Of a DNA stretch of 64,000 nt, positions 51,496 through 59,217 are shown piece after piece. The number at the start of each line of letters is the position of its first letter. Within the stretch, counting starts at the first letter, position 1. The position numbers and the translations under genes are program-made. Source of the stretch: Sinorhizobium sojae CCBAU 05684 (lineage in GTDB: Bacteria > Pseudomonadota > Alphaproteobacteria > Rhizobiales > Rhizobiaceae); NCBI RefSeq assembly GCF_002288525.1, contig NZ_CP023068.1:620001-684000 (forward strand). Direction: 5' to 3'. The notes below the pieces were generated by a model. The model did no database searches, was not told the DNA's origin, and saw nothing but the letters and a program-made list of their open reading frames with translations.

Positions 51496-52204
51496 AGTCG
51501 ATATTGTCAAGAAGACGTTCCGGTCGGCCGAGGGCGTCACGATCGACGTGTTGCGCGGGCTTTCTTTCGAAGTGCGGCAGGGTGAGTTTGCCTGCTTGCT
51601 TGGCCCTTCGGGCTGCGGAAAGACCACGACCCTGCGAATCCTGCTGGGTCTCGATCGGGAGTTTTCCGGTAGCTATCAACTGCCGGAAGGCAGCCCCAAG
51701 CGCATCGCCGCTGTCTTCCAGGAGCCGGTGCTGCTCCCGTGGCGGACGGTGGAGCAGAATGTCCGCATTGCGCTTCCCCCGCGGTTCAAGGGCAAAGACC
51801 TTGACTCGCTGTTCGAAATCCTGGGCCTCACACCGGTGCGGTCGCTCTACCCGTCGGAGCTTTCGCTTGGGCTGGCGCGCCGTGCCGCCCTGGCGCGGGC
51901 TTTCGCTACGGAACCCTCGGTTCTATTTCTGGACGAGCCATTCGCCTCCCTCGACGAACGGACTGCCGGCCGATTGCGCCGTCTGCTGATGACGGTATGG
52001 GCCGCTCGGCCCACCACCGTCCTGATGGTGACTCACAATTTGCGCGAGGCCCTTCTGCTTGCGGACCGCATCATCGTGCTGACACCGAGGCCGGCGCGGG
52101 TGCTCGGCACCTTCGACCTGCGCCTCTCACGCGAGTTTCGCGACACACGAACGCTCGATGATCTCGCTCTGGAGTTTCACAAAAGGTTTCCCGACACAGA
52201 GTGA
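51467..52204 (+). CDS. ABC transporter ATP-binding protein with atypical signature motif
   Basis: A 245-residue ATPase with Walker A GPSGCGKTT and Walker B VLFLDEPFASLD with the catalytic Glu, and the switch histidine in MVTHNLREALLLAD. The signature reads SELSLGLARRAALARAF: the canonical LSGGQ is LSLGL, so two of the five signature positions differ. This is rare and may slow ATP turnover or change coupling. The start at 51467 overlaps the permease; a TTG at 51458 is an alternative. It completes the second ABC importer of the methanol block. Confidence 0.87.
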   Translation: MQPAGVAPLKVDIVKKTFRSAEGVTIDVLRGLSFEVRQGEFACLLGPSGCGKTTTLRILLGLDREFSGSYQLPEGSPKRIAAVFQEPVLLPWRTVEQNVRIALPPRFKGKDLDSLFEILGLTPVRSLYPSELSLGLARRAALARAFATEPSVLFLDEPFASLDERTAGRLRRLLMTVWAARPTTVLMVTHNLREALLLADRIIVLTPRPARVLGTFDLRLSREFRDTRTLDDLALEFHKRFPDTE

Positions 52205-52251
52205 TTTGCCGCCGGTCGCGGCAGCCAACCAACGGCGAGATGGGGGGAGCG

Positions 52252-52593
52252 TCAGAAGCAGCGTACGTCTGCTTCAGCCTGTGCTCGTCTCAGTTCGGCC
52301 TCGGCGGACTTGGCTGGCGCGCTCTCCCGAAACAGGGCCCCTCTTTCGCCCGTCACGAATCCCAGGCTCCTGAATGTCTCGGCTACCTCGTAGCGCTCAT
52401 ACGGCACGATCGAGGCAATGACATCGATCGAGCAGGAACAGCTTTCTAGTGCGGCGCGTGTTTCGCCATTGGCTTTCATGCAGCCATAAATGTAGTCGGC
52501 GACCGCAACAGTCGGGTAGTCTCCCGTTGCCGATGCCGTCGTGGCGCATGAAACAGCGAGCAAGGCGGCTGCGCCTAATGTTCTGGTCTTCAC
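52252..52593 (-). CDS. small secreted cysteine-rich protein, unknown function
   Basis: A 113-residue exported protein encoded opposite its neighbours. Signal peptide about residues 1-22 (LGAAALLAVSCATTASA). The mature part has four cysteines: YIYGCMKANG, LESCSCSIDV and a last one near the end (ADVRCF). This pattern suggests disulfides or metal binding in the periplasm. It lies between the second ABC transporter and xoxF, divergent from xoxF across 415 bp. No family is recognised; it may be part of the methanol system. Confidence 0.65.
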   Translation of the reverse strand: MKTRTLGAAALLAVSCATTASATGDYPTVAVADYIYGCMKANGETRAALESCSCSIDVIASIVPYERYEVAETFRSLGFVTGERGALFRESAPAKSAEAELRRAQAEADVRCF

Positions 52594-53008
52594 CGCACAA
52601 TCTCCGATGGGTGGTGATGCGCATCCGCATCCAAATGCTCTGTATTATTGTAGTAAGTTTGCCGGAACGGACAATATAGGCGACCAAATTTGGCGGTAAG
52701 ATTGCATGTTGCACGGCAGCAATATAATTTTGCGATGCACAAGGCCCGTTGCGTTTAACTTGCATTAATTGATCTAATCGCCTACTCTTCTTTGGTTTTC
52801 AGCTTCAAGGCTTGTCTCTTGGGAGCGGCGGAGTGTCGCAGGTCAGGAGGACGGCAACTGCGGCGCCCTCTGCCTTGTAAACGAACCCGAGACACACTGA
52901 CGGAGGCGTATCTCCCGGGACAAGCATCACACGCTTGGGCTGGCCTTGGTGGTATCCCGAGGACTCGCGACGAGCCTCGAGTGAATATCAGCTTCGGGAG
53001 GATTTCAC
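52594..53008. other. regulatory region upstream of xoxF
   Basis: This 415 bp divergent region has no gene and should hold the xoxF promoter. TTGCAT at 52702-52707 and TATAAT at 52723-52728, with a 15 bp spacer, form a weak candidate promoter about 280 bp upstream of xoxF, which would leave a long leader. The sequence directly before xoxF has a CGGGAGG ribosome site. No riboswitch was recognised. Confidence 0.4.
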
Positions 53009-54913
53009 ATGCGCATGCTCGGAAGATTCGCATATCTGCCGATGACCGCCGCTGGGCTTCTGACAGCGGTTCTTGGCGGCAATGCGTTGGCCAATGAAGA
53101 ACTGATGTCCCTTGCGGCCGACGCGAAAAATTGGGCAATGCCCACGGGCGATTATGCAAACACCCGCTATTCGAAACTGAACCAGATCAATAAGGACAAC
53201 GCCAAAGACTTGCAGGTCAAGTGGACGTTCTCCACCGGCGTGCTGCGTGGCCACGAAGGTGGCCCACTCGTCATCGGCGACGTGATGTACGTGCACACGC
53301 CATTCCCGAACATCGTCTATGCACTTGATCTCAAGAATGAAGGCAAGATTCTCTGGAAATACGAACCAAAGCAGGATCCGAACGTCATTCCGATCATGTG
53401 CTGCGACACCGTCAATCGCGGCGTGGCCTATGGTGACGGCAAGATCATCCTGTATCAGGCGGATACAATGGTCACGGCGCTCGACGCCAAGACCGGCGAG
53501 GTCGCCTGGCAAGCACAAAACGGCGAGAAGATCGACGGAAGCCTCTCCGAGTCCGGTACGTCCGCACCCATGGTGGTCAAGGACAAGGTGATCGTCGGCA
53601 TATCCGGGGCCGAGTATGGTGTCCGCGGCCATCTTACCGCCTACAATCTCAGCGACGGCAAGCTTGCCTGGCGGGCCTATTCGACAGGACCGGATTCAGA
53701 AACGCTGATCGACCCGGAGCAGACAACTCACCTCGGCAAGCCGGTAGGCAAGGACTCTGGGATGAACACCTGGGAAGGCGAGCAATGGAAGACCGGTGGC
53801 GGAACCACATGGGGCTGGTATGCCTATGATCCGGAACTCAACCTGGTCTATTATGGCACCGGCAATCCCTCGACCTGGAACCCCAACCAGAGACCCGGCG
53901 ACAACCGTTGGTCGATGACGATCTTCGCGCGCGACGCCGACACGGGCATGGCCAAGTGGGCCTATCAGATGACGCCTCACGACGAATGGGACTATGACGG
54001 CGTCAACGAAATGATCCTTGTCGATGACATGGAGATCAACGGTCAGCCGAGGGACGTCCTCGTGCACTTCGACCGCAACGGCTTCGCCTATACGCTCGAC
54101 CGGGCAACGGGTGAGCTTCTCGTTGCCAAGAAGTACGATCCGACGGTGAACTGGGCGACCGAAGTGGTGATGGATCCCGACAGCGAGCAGTATGGTCGTC
54201 CGCAGGTCGTTGACCAGTACTCGACCGAACATAACGGCGAGGACGTCAACACCACGGGTATCTGCCCGGCGGCGCTCGGAACGAAAGACCAGCAACCGGC
54301 AACCTACTCGCCGAAGACGAAACTGTTCTACGTTCCGACCAATCATGTCTGCATGGACTATGAGCCGTACAGGGTAAGCTACACGGCCGGCCAGGCCTAT
54401 GTCGGCGCGACCGTGAACATGTATCCCACGCCCAACAGCCACGGCGGCATGGGTAACTTCATTGCCTGGGACGCGGCCAAGGGTGAGATCGTCTGGTCGA
54501 AACCGGAGCAGTTCTCGGTGTGGTCAGGTGCGCTCGCAACTGAAGGCGACGTCATCTTCTACGGCACGCTCGAGGGCTATTTGAAGGCGGTGGATACGGA
54601 AGGTAATGAGCTCTACAGGTTCAAGACACCCTCCGGCATCATCGGTAACATCAACACCTTCGAGCACGGCGGCAAGCAGTACGTTGCGGTCCTGTCGGGC
54701 ATAGGTGGCTGGGCAGGCATCGGTCTAGCCGGCGGTCTTCTCGGAGCTGAGGGTGCAGGAGCCTGGCAGGAGGCAGTAGCTGGTGAGAGAGCTCCGACCG
54801 AGGAAAGCGAACGCATCGCCACGGCAGGCTTGGGTGCGGTGGGCGGTTACGCCGCATTGGCCGACTACACGACGCTTGGCGGGCAACTGACGGTGTTCGG
54901 TCTCCCGGATTGA
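53009..54913 (+). CDS. xoxF: lanthanide-dependent methanol dehydrogenase XoxF
   Basis: A 634-residue PQQ-dependent periplasmic enzyme that oxidises methanol to formaldehyde (or formate). A signal peptide covers about residues 1-28. Eight W-motif blades are present, with the vicinal disulfide Cys131-Cys132 that sits over PQQ. The segment [12 protein letters not shown] carries catalytic Asp328 and, two residues on, Asp330, the extra aspartate that marks lanthanide-dependent enzymes; calcium MxaF has Ala there. Glu202 in ISGAEYG and Asn286 in GTGNPSTWN match the other metal ligands. The C-terminal 50 residues are Gly/Ala-rich ([15 protein letters not shown]). A CGGGAGG site precedes the start. 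A stem-loop follows the gene and separates it from xoxG. Confidence 0.95.
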   Translation: MRMLGRFAYLPMTAAGLLTAVLGGNALANEELMSLAADAKNWAMPTGDYANTRYSKLNQINKDNAKDLQVKWTFSTGVLRGHEGGPLVIGDVMYVHTPFPNIVYALDLKNEGKILWKYEPKQDPNVIPIMCCDTVNRGVAYGDGKIILYQADTMVTALDAKTGEVAWQAQNGEKIDGSLSESGTSAPMVVKDKVIVGISGAEYGVRGHLTAYNLSDGKLAWRAYSTGPDSETLIDPEQTTHLGKPVGKDSGMNTWEGEQWKTGGGTTWGWYAYDPELNLVYYGTGNPSTWNPNQRPGDNRWSMTIFARDADTGMAKWAYQMTPHDEWDYDGVNEMILVDDMEINGQPRDVLVHFDRNGFAYTLDRATGELLVAKKYDPTVNWATEVVMDPDSEQYGRPQVVDQYSTEHNGEDVNTTGICPAALGTKDQQPATYSPKTKLFYVPTNHVCMDYEPYRVSYTAGQAYVGATVNMYPTPNSHGGMGNFIAWDAAKGEIVWSKPEQFSVWSGALATEGDVIFYGTLEGYLKAVDTEGNELYRFKTPSGIIGNINTFEHGGKQYVAVLSGIGGWAGIGLAGGLLGAEGAGAWQEAVAGERAPTEESERIATAGLGAVGGYAALADYTTLGGQLTVFGLPD

Positions 54914-54939
54914 TGACGGGCGACAGACCCTAAGCTACG

Positions 54940-54966
54940 CGAGGGCCCGGACCAGCCGGGCTCTCG
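54940..54966 (+). terminator. stem-loop after xoxF
   Basis: CGAGGGCCCGG faces CCGGGCTCTCG around the loop ACCAG, an 11-base stem with one G-T pair. It lies 26 bp after the xoxF stop and before xoxG. It may act as a partial terminator or an end-stabiliser that keeps the dehydrogenase transcript more abundant than the downstream genes. Confidence 0.6.
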
Positions 54967-55043
54967 TTCCTCAGATGTCAATCTCAAGCCCGTCAGTCAG
55001 CCGAAGAAGAGTGGACCGTGGCAGCCGGAGAGAGAGGTTGTGA

Positions 55044-55565
55044 ATGTCACCAGGCTTCATCATTTCGGCGTTTGCCGTGGTGCTTATTGCATTTGCCAAC
55101 ACCGCTGCCCGAGCTCAGGACACCAAGGAAAAGGCCGCCAGCGTCATGGAGGAGGACGGCAAACACTTCGATGCCGAAGGCAATCCCACCTTCAACATCG
55201 AGAACGGTGTTGTCGATTGGTACACATTCAGCGGGTATCGCCGCTATCATTCCGATTGTCATGTTTGCCATGGACCCGATGCCCTCGGGTCCTCCTATGC
55301 GCCGGCTCTAACGGAATCGATGAAGAACATCGATTACGGGACGTTCCTTTCGATTGTCGCCGAGGGGCGCAAGAGCACTGTCGGCGGGAGGGAATCCATC
55401 ATGCCGGCGTTCGGCGACAACAAGAATGTCTATTGCTATCTCGATGATCTCTACATTTACCTGCGCGCCCGCGCCGTCGGCGCTGCGCCCCGGGGGCGTC
55501 CGCCAAAAAGGGCCGACAAACCGGAAGCAGCGACGGCCTACGAGGCGTCCTGCATGGGTGGATGA
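55044..55565 (+). CDS. xoxG: cytochrome c, electron acceptor of XoxF
   Basis: A 173-residue exported monohaem cytochrome c. Signal peptide about 1-24; haem site DCHVCHGPDALG (Cys72, Cys75, His76); candidate axial Met in ESIMPAFGDN. The VVDWYTFSGYRRYHSDC segment before the haem is typical of XoxG-like cytochromes. It takes electrons from PQQH2 in XoxF. The C-terminal tail is basic and ends ASCMGG with an extra Cys. It lies one base upstream of xoxJ and downstream of the xoxF stem-loop. Confidence 0.9.
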   Translation: MSPGFIISAFAVVLIAFANTAARAQDTKEKAASVMEEDGKHFDAEGNPTFNIENGVVDWYTFSGYRRYHSDCHVCHGPDALGSSYAPALTESMKNIDYGTFLSIVAEGRKSTVGGRESIMPAFGDNKNVYCYLDDLYIYLRARAVGAAPRGRPPKRADKPEAATAYEASCMGG

Positions 55566-55566
55566 T

Positions 55567-56430
55567 ATGTCACAAGGCATCCAGTGGACTTGCAGGCCAG
55601 CCCTCATTGCCGTCGCGTTTGCTGCGCTGACGCCGTTGCACGTCCACTCCCAAAGCGCCGGGCTCGGCGCCGCTGGCGAACTGGTCGACCCGAACACGCT
55701 ACGAGTGTGCGCCGACCCGTCCAACATGCCTTTTTCCGATAGGAGCGGCGAGGGCTTCGAGGACAAGCTCGCCGAGATGGTCGCGGCGGGTACAGGCCGG
55801 AGCTCTGTCGCCTACACGTGGTTTCCCGCGACCATGGGTTTTGTCCGCAATACGCTCAACGCCAATCGCTGCGACATCATCATGGGCTATGCTCAGGGGG
55901 ATGAGCTCGTCCAGAACACCAATGCATATTACCGCTCCGCCTATGTTCTGCTTTACAAGAAGGGTGGCGACCTAACCGGCGTGGAAACGCTGACCGATCC
56001 CAGACTTGCTGACAAAAAGATCGGCGTGGTCCAAGCAACTCCGCCCTCCGCGAATATGGCGGCAGCAAAATTGATGCGCAGTGCGAAGGTCTATCCGCTC
56101 GTCGTCGACACGCGCGTAGCGCCATCGATGGCTGAGGTGATGATTCGCGACATCGCGGCGGGCGTGATCGACGCCGCCGCTGTCTGGGGACCCATGGCAG
56201 GCTATTATGTCCTCCAGTCGGAGGTCGATCTGGCGGTCGTGCCCTTGACCAGGGAGGTGGGCGGATCGCGCATGACCTATCGGATCACGATGGGTGTGCG
56301 GCCGTCCGATCAGGAGTGGAAACGCACACTTAATACCTTCATCAGGGACCATCAGGCGGACATCAACGAACTCTTGCTCTCCTACGGTGTCCCGCTTCTC
56401 AATGAGCAGGACGAGATGATCACGGAGTGA
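55567..56430 (+). CDS. xoxJ: periplasmic binding-like protein XoxJ
   Basis: A 287-residue periplasmic protein with a signal peptide (LIAVAFAALTPLHVHSQ) and a solute-binding-like fold (LRVCADPSNMPFSDRSGEGF, CDIIMGYAQGDELVQNTNAYYRS, VGVVQATPPSAN-like middle). It is the usual third gene of xoxFGJ and may help activate or mature XoxF. The start at 55567 directly follows the xoxG stop. The frame is open upstream only as a shadow of xoxG. Confidence 0.9.
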   Translation: MSQGIQWTCRPALIAVAFAALTPLHVHSQSAGLGAAGELVDPNTLRVCADPSNMPFSDRSGEGFEDKLAEMVAAGTGRSSVAYTWFPATMGFVRNTLNANRCDIIMGYAQGDELVQNTNAYYRSAYVLLYKKGGDLTGVETLTDPRLADKKIGVVQATPPSANMAAAKLMRSAKVYPLVVDTRVAPSMAEVMIRDIAAGVIDAAAVWGPMAGYYVLQSEVDLAVVPLTREVGGSRMTYRITMGVRPSDQEWKRTLNTFIRDHQADINELLLSYGVPLLNEQDEMITE

Positions 56431-56533
56431 CGTTCGAGTACCGGCAGGTCATCTTTATAGTGATCGCCGCTGTTGGAGTTCTTCCGAAGGAACCAGTCCC
56501 GGTTGGAGATGATGTTCAAGGGAGGATGGAGAC

Positions 56534-57661
56534 ATGGACGTACGCGCTGCCGTTGCCAGCGAGGCCGGCAAACCGCTGGAAGTGATGACGGTGCAGCTCG
56601 AAGGCCCGCGGGCCGGCGAGGTGCTCGTCGAGGTGAAGGCGACCGGAATCTGCCACACCGACGATTTCACCCTCTCCGGCGCCGATCCGGAAGGGCTGTT
56701 TCCGGCAATCCTCGGCCATGAAGGCGCTGGCATCGTCGTCGATGTCGGCCCTGGCGTCACGAGCGTCAAGAAGGGCGACCACGTCATTCCGCTCTATACG
56801 CCGGAATGCCGGTCCTGCCCCTCGTGTCTGTCGCGCAAGACCAATCTCTGCACCGCCATTCGCGCCACCCAGGGCCAGGGCGTGATGCCGGACGGCACCT
56901 CGCGCTTCTCGCTCAACGGCGAGAAGCTGCACCATTACATGGGCTGCTCGACTTTCGCCAATTTCACCGTGCTGCCGGAGATCGCCGTCGCCAAGGTCAA
57001 TCCGGACGCCCCCTTCGACAAGATCTGCTATATCGGCTGCGGCGTCACCACCGGCATCGGCGCCGTCATCAACACCGCGAAGGTCGAGATCGGCGCAACG
57101 GCGATCGTCTTCGGCCTGGGCGGCATCGGTTTGAACGTCATCCAGGGGCTGAAGCTCGCCGGCGCCGACGTGATCATCGGCGTCGATTTGAACAATGACA
57201 AGAAGGAATGGGGCGAGAAGTTCGGCATGACCCACTTCGTCAATCCGACGGAGGTGGGCGACGACATCGTGCCCTATCTCGTCAACCTGACGAAGCGCGG
57301 CGCCGACCAGATCGGCGGCGCCGACTACACCTTCGACTGCACCGGCAACGTGAAGGTGATGCGCCAGGCGCTGGAGGCCTCGCATCGCGGCTGGGGCAAG
57401 TCGGTGATCATCGGGGTCGCCGGTGCCGGCCAGGAGATCGCGACGCGGCCGTTCCAGCTGGTCACCGGCCGCACCTGGATGGGCACCGCCTTCGGCGGCG
57501 CGCGCGGGCGCACCGACGTGCCGAAGATCGTCGACTGGTACATGGAGGGCAAGATCCAGATCGATCCGATGATCACCCACACCATGCCGCTCGATGACAT
57601 CAACAAGGGCTTCGAGCTGATGCACTCCGGCAAAAGCATCAGAAGCGTGGTCGTCTACTGA
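56534..57661 (+). CDS. frmA: S-(hydroxymethyl)glutathione dehydrogenase (class III alcohol dehydrogenase)
   Basis: A 375-residue zinc alcohol dehydrogenase. It has the catalytic zinc segment GICHTDDFTLSGADPEGLFP and ILGHEGAGIV, the structural zinc cysteines CRSCPSCLSRKTNLC, and the NAD motif IVFGLGGIGLNVIQG. The length and motifs match glutathione-dependent formaldehyde dehydrogenase. It oxidises the adduct of formaldehyde and glutathione to S-formylglutathione in the cytoplasm. The start follows GGGAGGATGGAGAC. Together with gfa it removes formaldehyde made by XoxF; no formylglutathione hydrolase gene is in the window. Confidence 0.94.
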   Translation: MDVRAAVASEAGKPLEVMTVQLEGPRAGEVLVEVKATGICHTDDFTLSGADPEGLFPAILGHEGAGIVVDVGPGVTSVKKGDHVIPLYTPECRSCPSCLSRKTNLCTAIRATQGQGVMPDGTSRFSLNGEKLHHYMGCSTFANFTVLPEIAVAKVNPDAPFDKICYIGCGVTTGIGAVINTAKVEIGATAIVFGLGGIGLNVIQGLKLAGADVIIGVDLNNDKKEWGEKFGMTHFVNPTEVGDDIVPYLVNLTKRGADQIGGADYTFDCTGNVKVMRQALEASHRGWGKSVIIGVAGAGQEIATRPFQLVTGRTWMGTAFGGARGRTDVPKIVDWYMEGKIQIDPMITHTMPLDDINKGFELMHSGKSIRSVVVY

Positions 57662-57739
57662 GCGTAACCGCCGGGCAAACGAAGAAGCTGAAGCCTCGCG
57701 ATGTTCGAGAGGGCTGAGGCACAACAGGGAGGATACGCA

Positions 57740-58315
57740 ATGGAAAGTTCAATTCGCATTCATCCGGCTGTTGATAGCGGCGTGAAACAGGGACGCTCCG
57801 ACTTTCAGGGAGGCACGCTTGTCTGCGCCTGCACGGACCGGCCAGTCAAGGTGAGGATCGAGGGACAGATTGCCCACAACCATGCCTGCGGCTGCACCAA
57901 GTGCTGGAAGCCTGACGGCGCCGCCTTCTCTATTGTCGCAGTCGTCCCGCATGACAAGGTGACCGTGCTTGAGAACGGCGACAAGCTGCAAGTGGTCGAT
58001 CCCTCCGCGCTCATCCAGCGGCACGCCTGCAGGGAATGCGGCGTCCATATGTATGGACCGGTGGAGCGAGAGCATGCCTTCCAAGGGCTGGATTTCATTC
58101 ATCCCGAGCGCTTCCAGGAGTCTGGCTGGGCTCCGCCCGGCTTTGCGGCCTTCGTGTCCTCCATTATCGAATCGGGAGTCGATCCCAGCCGCATGGACGG
58201 CATCCGGAGCCGTTTGAGGGAGCTCGGGCTGGAGCCCTATGACTGCCTGTCCCCAGCCCTGATGGACTATGTTGCCACTTGGACTGCGAAGAAGACGGGG
58301 GCGCTTGCGAGCTGA
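57740..58315 (+). CDS. gfa: S-(hydroxymethyl)glutathione synthase (glutathione-dependent formaldehyde-activating enzyme)
   Basis: A 191-residue Gfa. Zinc-binding cysteines occur in [23 protein letters not shown] and [10 protein letters not shown]. It promotes condensation of formaldehyde with glutathione, the step before the dehydrogenase encoded just upstream. The start at 57740 follows CAGGGAGGATACGC; the open frame upstream is out of context. A stem-loop at 58341 follows, suggesting the end of the transcription unit. Confidence 0.94.
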   Translation: MESSIRIHPAVDSGVKQGRSDFQGGTLVCACTDRPVKVRIEGQIAHNHACGCTKCWKPDGAAFSIVAVVPHDKVTVLENGDKLQVVDPSALIQRHACRECGVHMYGPVEREHAFQGLDFIHPERFQESGWAPPGFAAFVSSIIESGVDPSRMDGIRSRLRELGLEPYDCLSPALMDYVATWTAKKTGALAS

Positions 58316-58340
58316 TATCGAAACATAGAGCCCGTGCGAT

Positions 58341-58372
58341 CCTGTCAGTGCGCTCGCGGAGGCGCTGACAGG
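58341..58372 (+). terminator. stem-loop after gfa
   Basis: CCTGTCAG at 58341-58348 faces CTGACAGG at 58365-58372, with a GC-rich 16-base loop that can pair further. It lies 25 bp after the gfa stop and is the probable terminator of the formaldehyde genes. Confidence 0.6.
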
Positions 58373-58563
58373 GTGCCCGTCAGGTACGGCGCTGGCGACG
58401 CTGAGCGCTTGCCGCTCCCGCTCAACCATGATCTGCGTTTTTCAACATTCCTAACAATATGCGTTGAATCAGTCGCCAACGCGGAACACTTCGCACAGAG
58501 CTTTGTTTTGTTGCACTGGTGTAACGGATGCATTGCGTCCCTAGACAGGGAGCGAAGAGAAAA

Positions 58564-58956
58564 ATGATGAAACGTCTCACAGCAGCTGCCGTCCTGCCCC
58601 TATTGCTGGCGTCGCCGGCATTTGCGGACTGCAGCGAAGAACTCCAGAAACTCGAGCAGACCATTGTTTCCGCGGAAACGGGCGTAAGCGGCAGCGAGTC
58701 AGGCATGCCTGCCACGCAGCATCAGGAAGAAGTTCTTGCCGGACAGCAGGAGCAGCCTGTTGGAAGTGAAACAACGGGATCGACAAACACCCAGGAAGCG
58801 ATCACTCCTCACCAGGAGGAGGTGTTGCGTGACGTGGAAGCCCAGGATGGCCCGGGCGAGCTTCTGGCGGAAGCCCGCGAACTGGCCGCAGCCGGTAATG
58901 AGCAGGCCTGCATGGAGAAGCTGACCGAAATCAGGAGCCTGGTTGGCGAAGAGTAA
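58564..58956 (+). CDS. small exported acidic protein with HQEEVL repeat
   Basis: A 130-residue exported protein: signal peptide about 1-20 (LTAAAVLPLLLASPAFA), one Cys just after cleavage and a second near the end, and two copies of an HQEEVL motif (ATQHQEEVLAG and TPHQEEVLRD). The C-terminus is a helical acidic segment (GELLAEARELAAAGNEQACM). Its two cysteines could pair. No EF-hand is seen, so it is not lanmodulin. It is the last forward gene before the join to the type III genes. No function is recognised. Confidence 0.68.
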   Translation: MMKRLTAAAVLPLLLASPAFADCSEELQKLEQTIVSAETGVSGSESGMPATQHQEEVLAGQQEQPVGSETTGSTNTQEAITPHQEEVLRDVEAQDGPGELLAEARELAAAGNEQACMEKLTEIRSLVGEE

Positions 58957-59157
58957 AGATTTCGGTCAGGCTCACGACAGTCGGCGGTCACTCGCCGGCT
59001 GTCCGTGATTTCGAACGGGGCAAGCGCCGGATTGCTGGTCGCCGACTCGCGCCCGATCCTCAGGGGATTTCGGACGAAGGTGATGCTGGCAAGCGCCCCA
59101 ACACGACCGTGCGTCCTTTCGGACGGAAAAAGTACGCAGCGCTTCTTTGGATTTACT

Positions 59158-59203
59158 CATAGTGCTCTCCGAAAATCGGGTCCGATTACCGGAGAGCACT
59201 ATG
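59158..59203. terminator. long nested inverted repeat at the junction with the type III block
   Basis: A perfect 14-base inverted repeat, CATAGTGCTCTCCG (59158-59171) facing CGGAGAGCACTATG (59190-59203), encloses a second hairpin AATCGG-GT-CCGATT (59174-59187). It lies between convergent transcription units, 14 bases from the stop of the 1073-residue gene. It could be a bidirectional terminator or the remnant of a small mobile repeat. Confidence 0.65.
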
Positions 59204-59217
59204 CGTTAGTGATCCAT

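Noticed and set aside
56516-57724. 402-codon minus-strand frame opposite the formaldehyde dehydrogenase gene
   Set aside because: Antisense frame with acidic low-information sequence; the forward gene has full zinc and NAD motifs.
58564-58956. Possibility that the small acidic exported protein is lanmodulin
   Set aside because: No EF-hand loops are present, only HQEEVL repeats and two cysteines.
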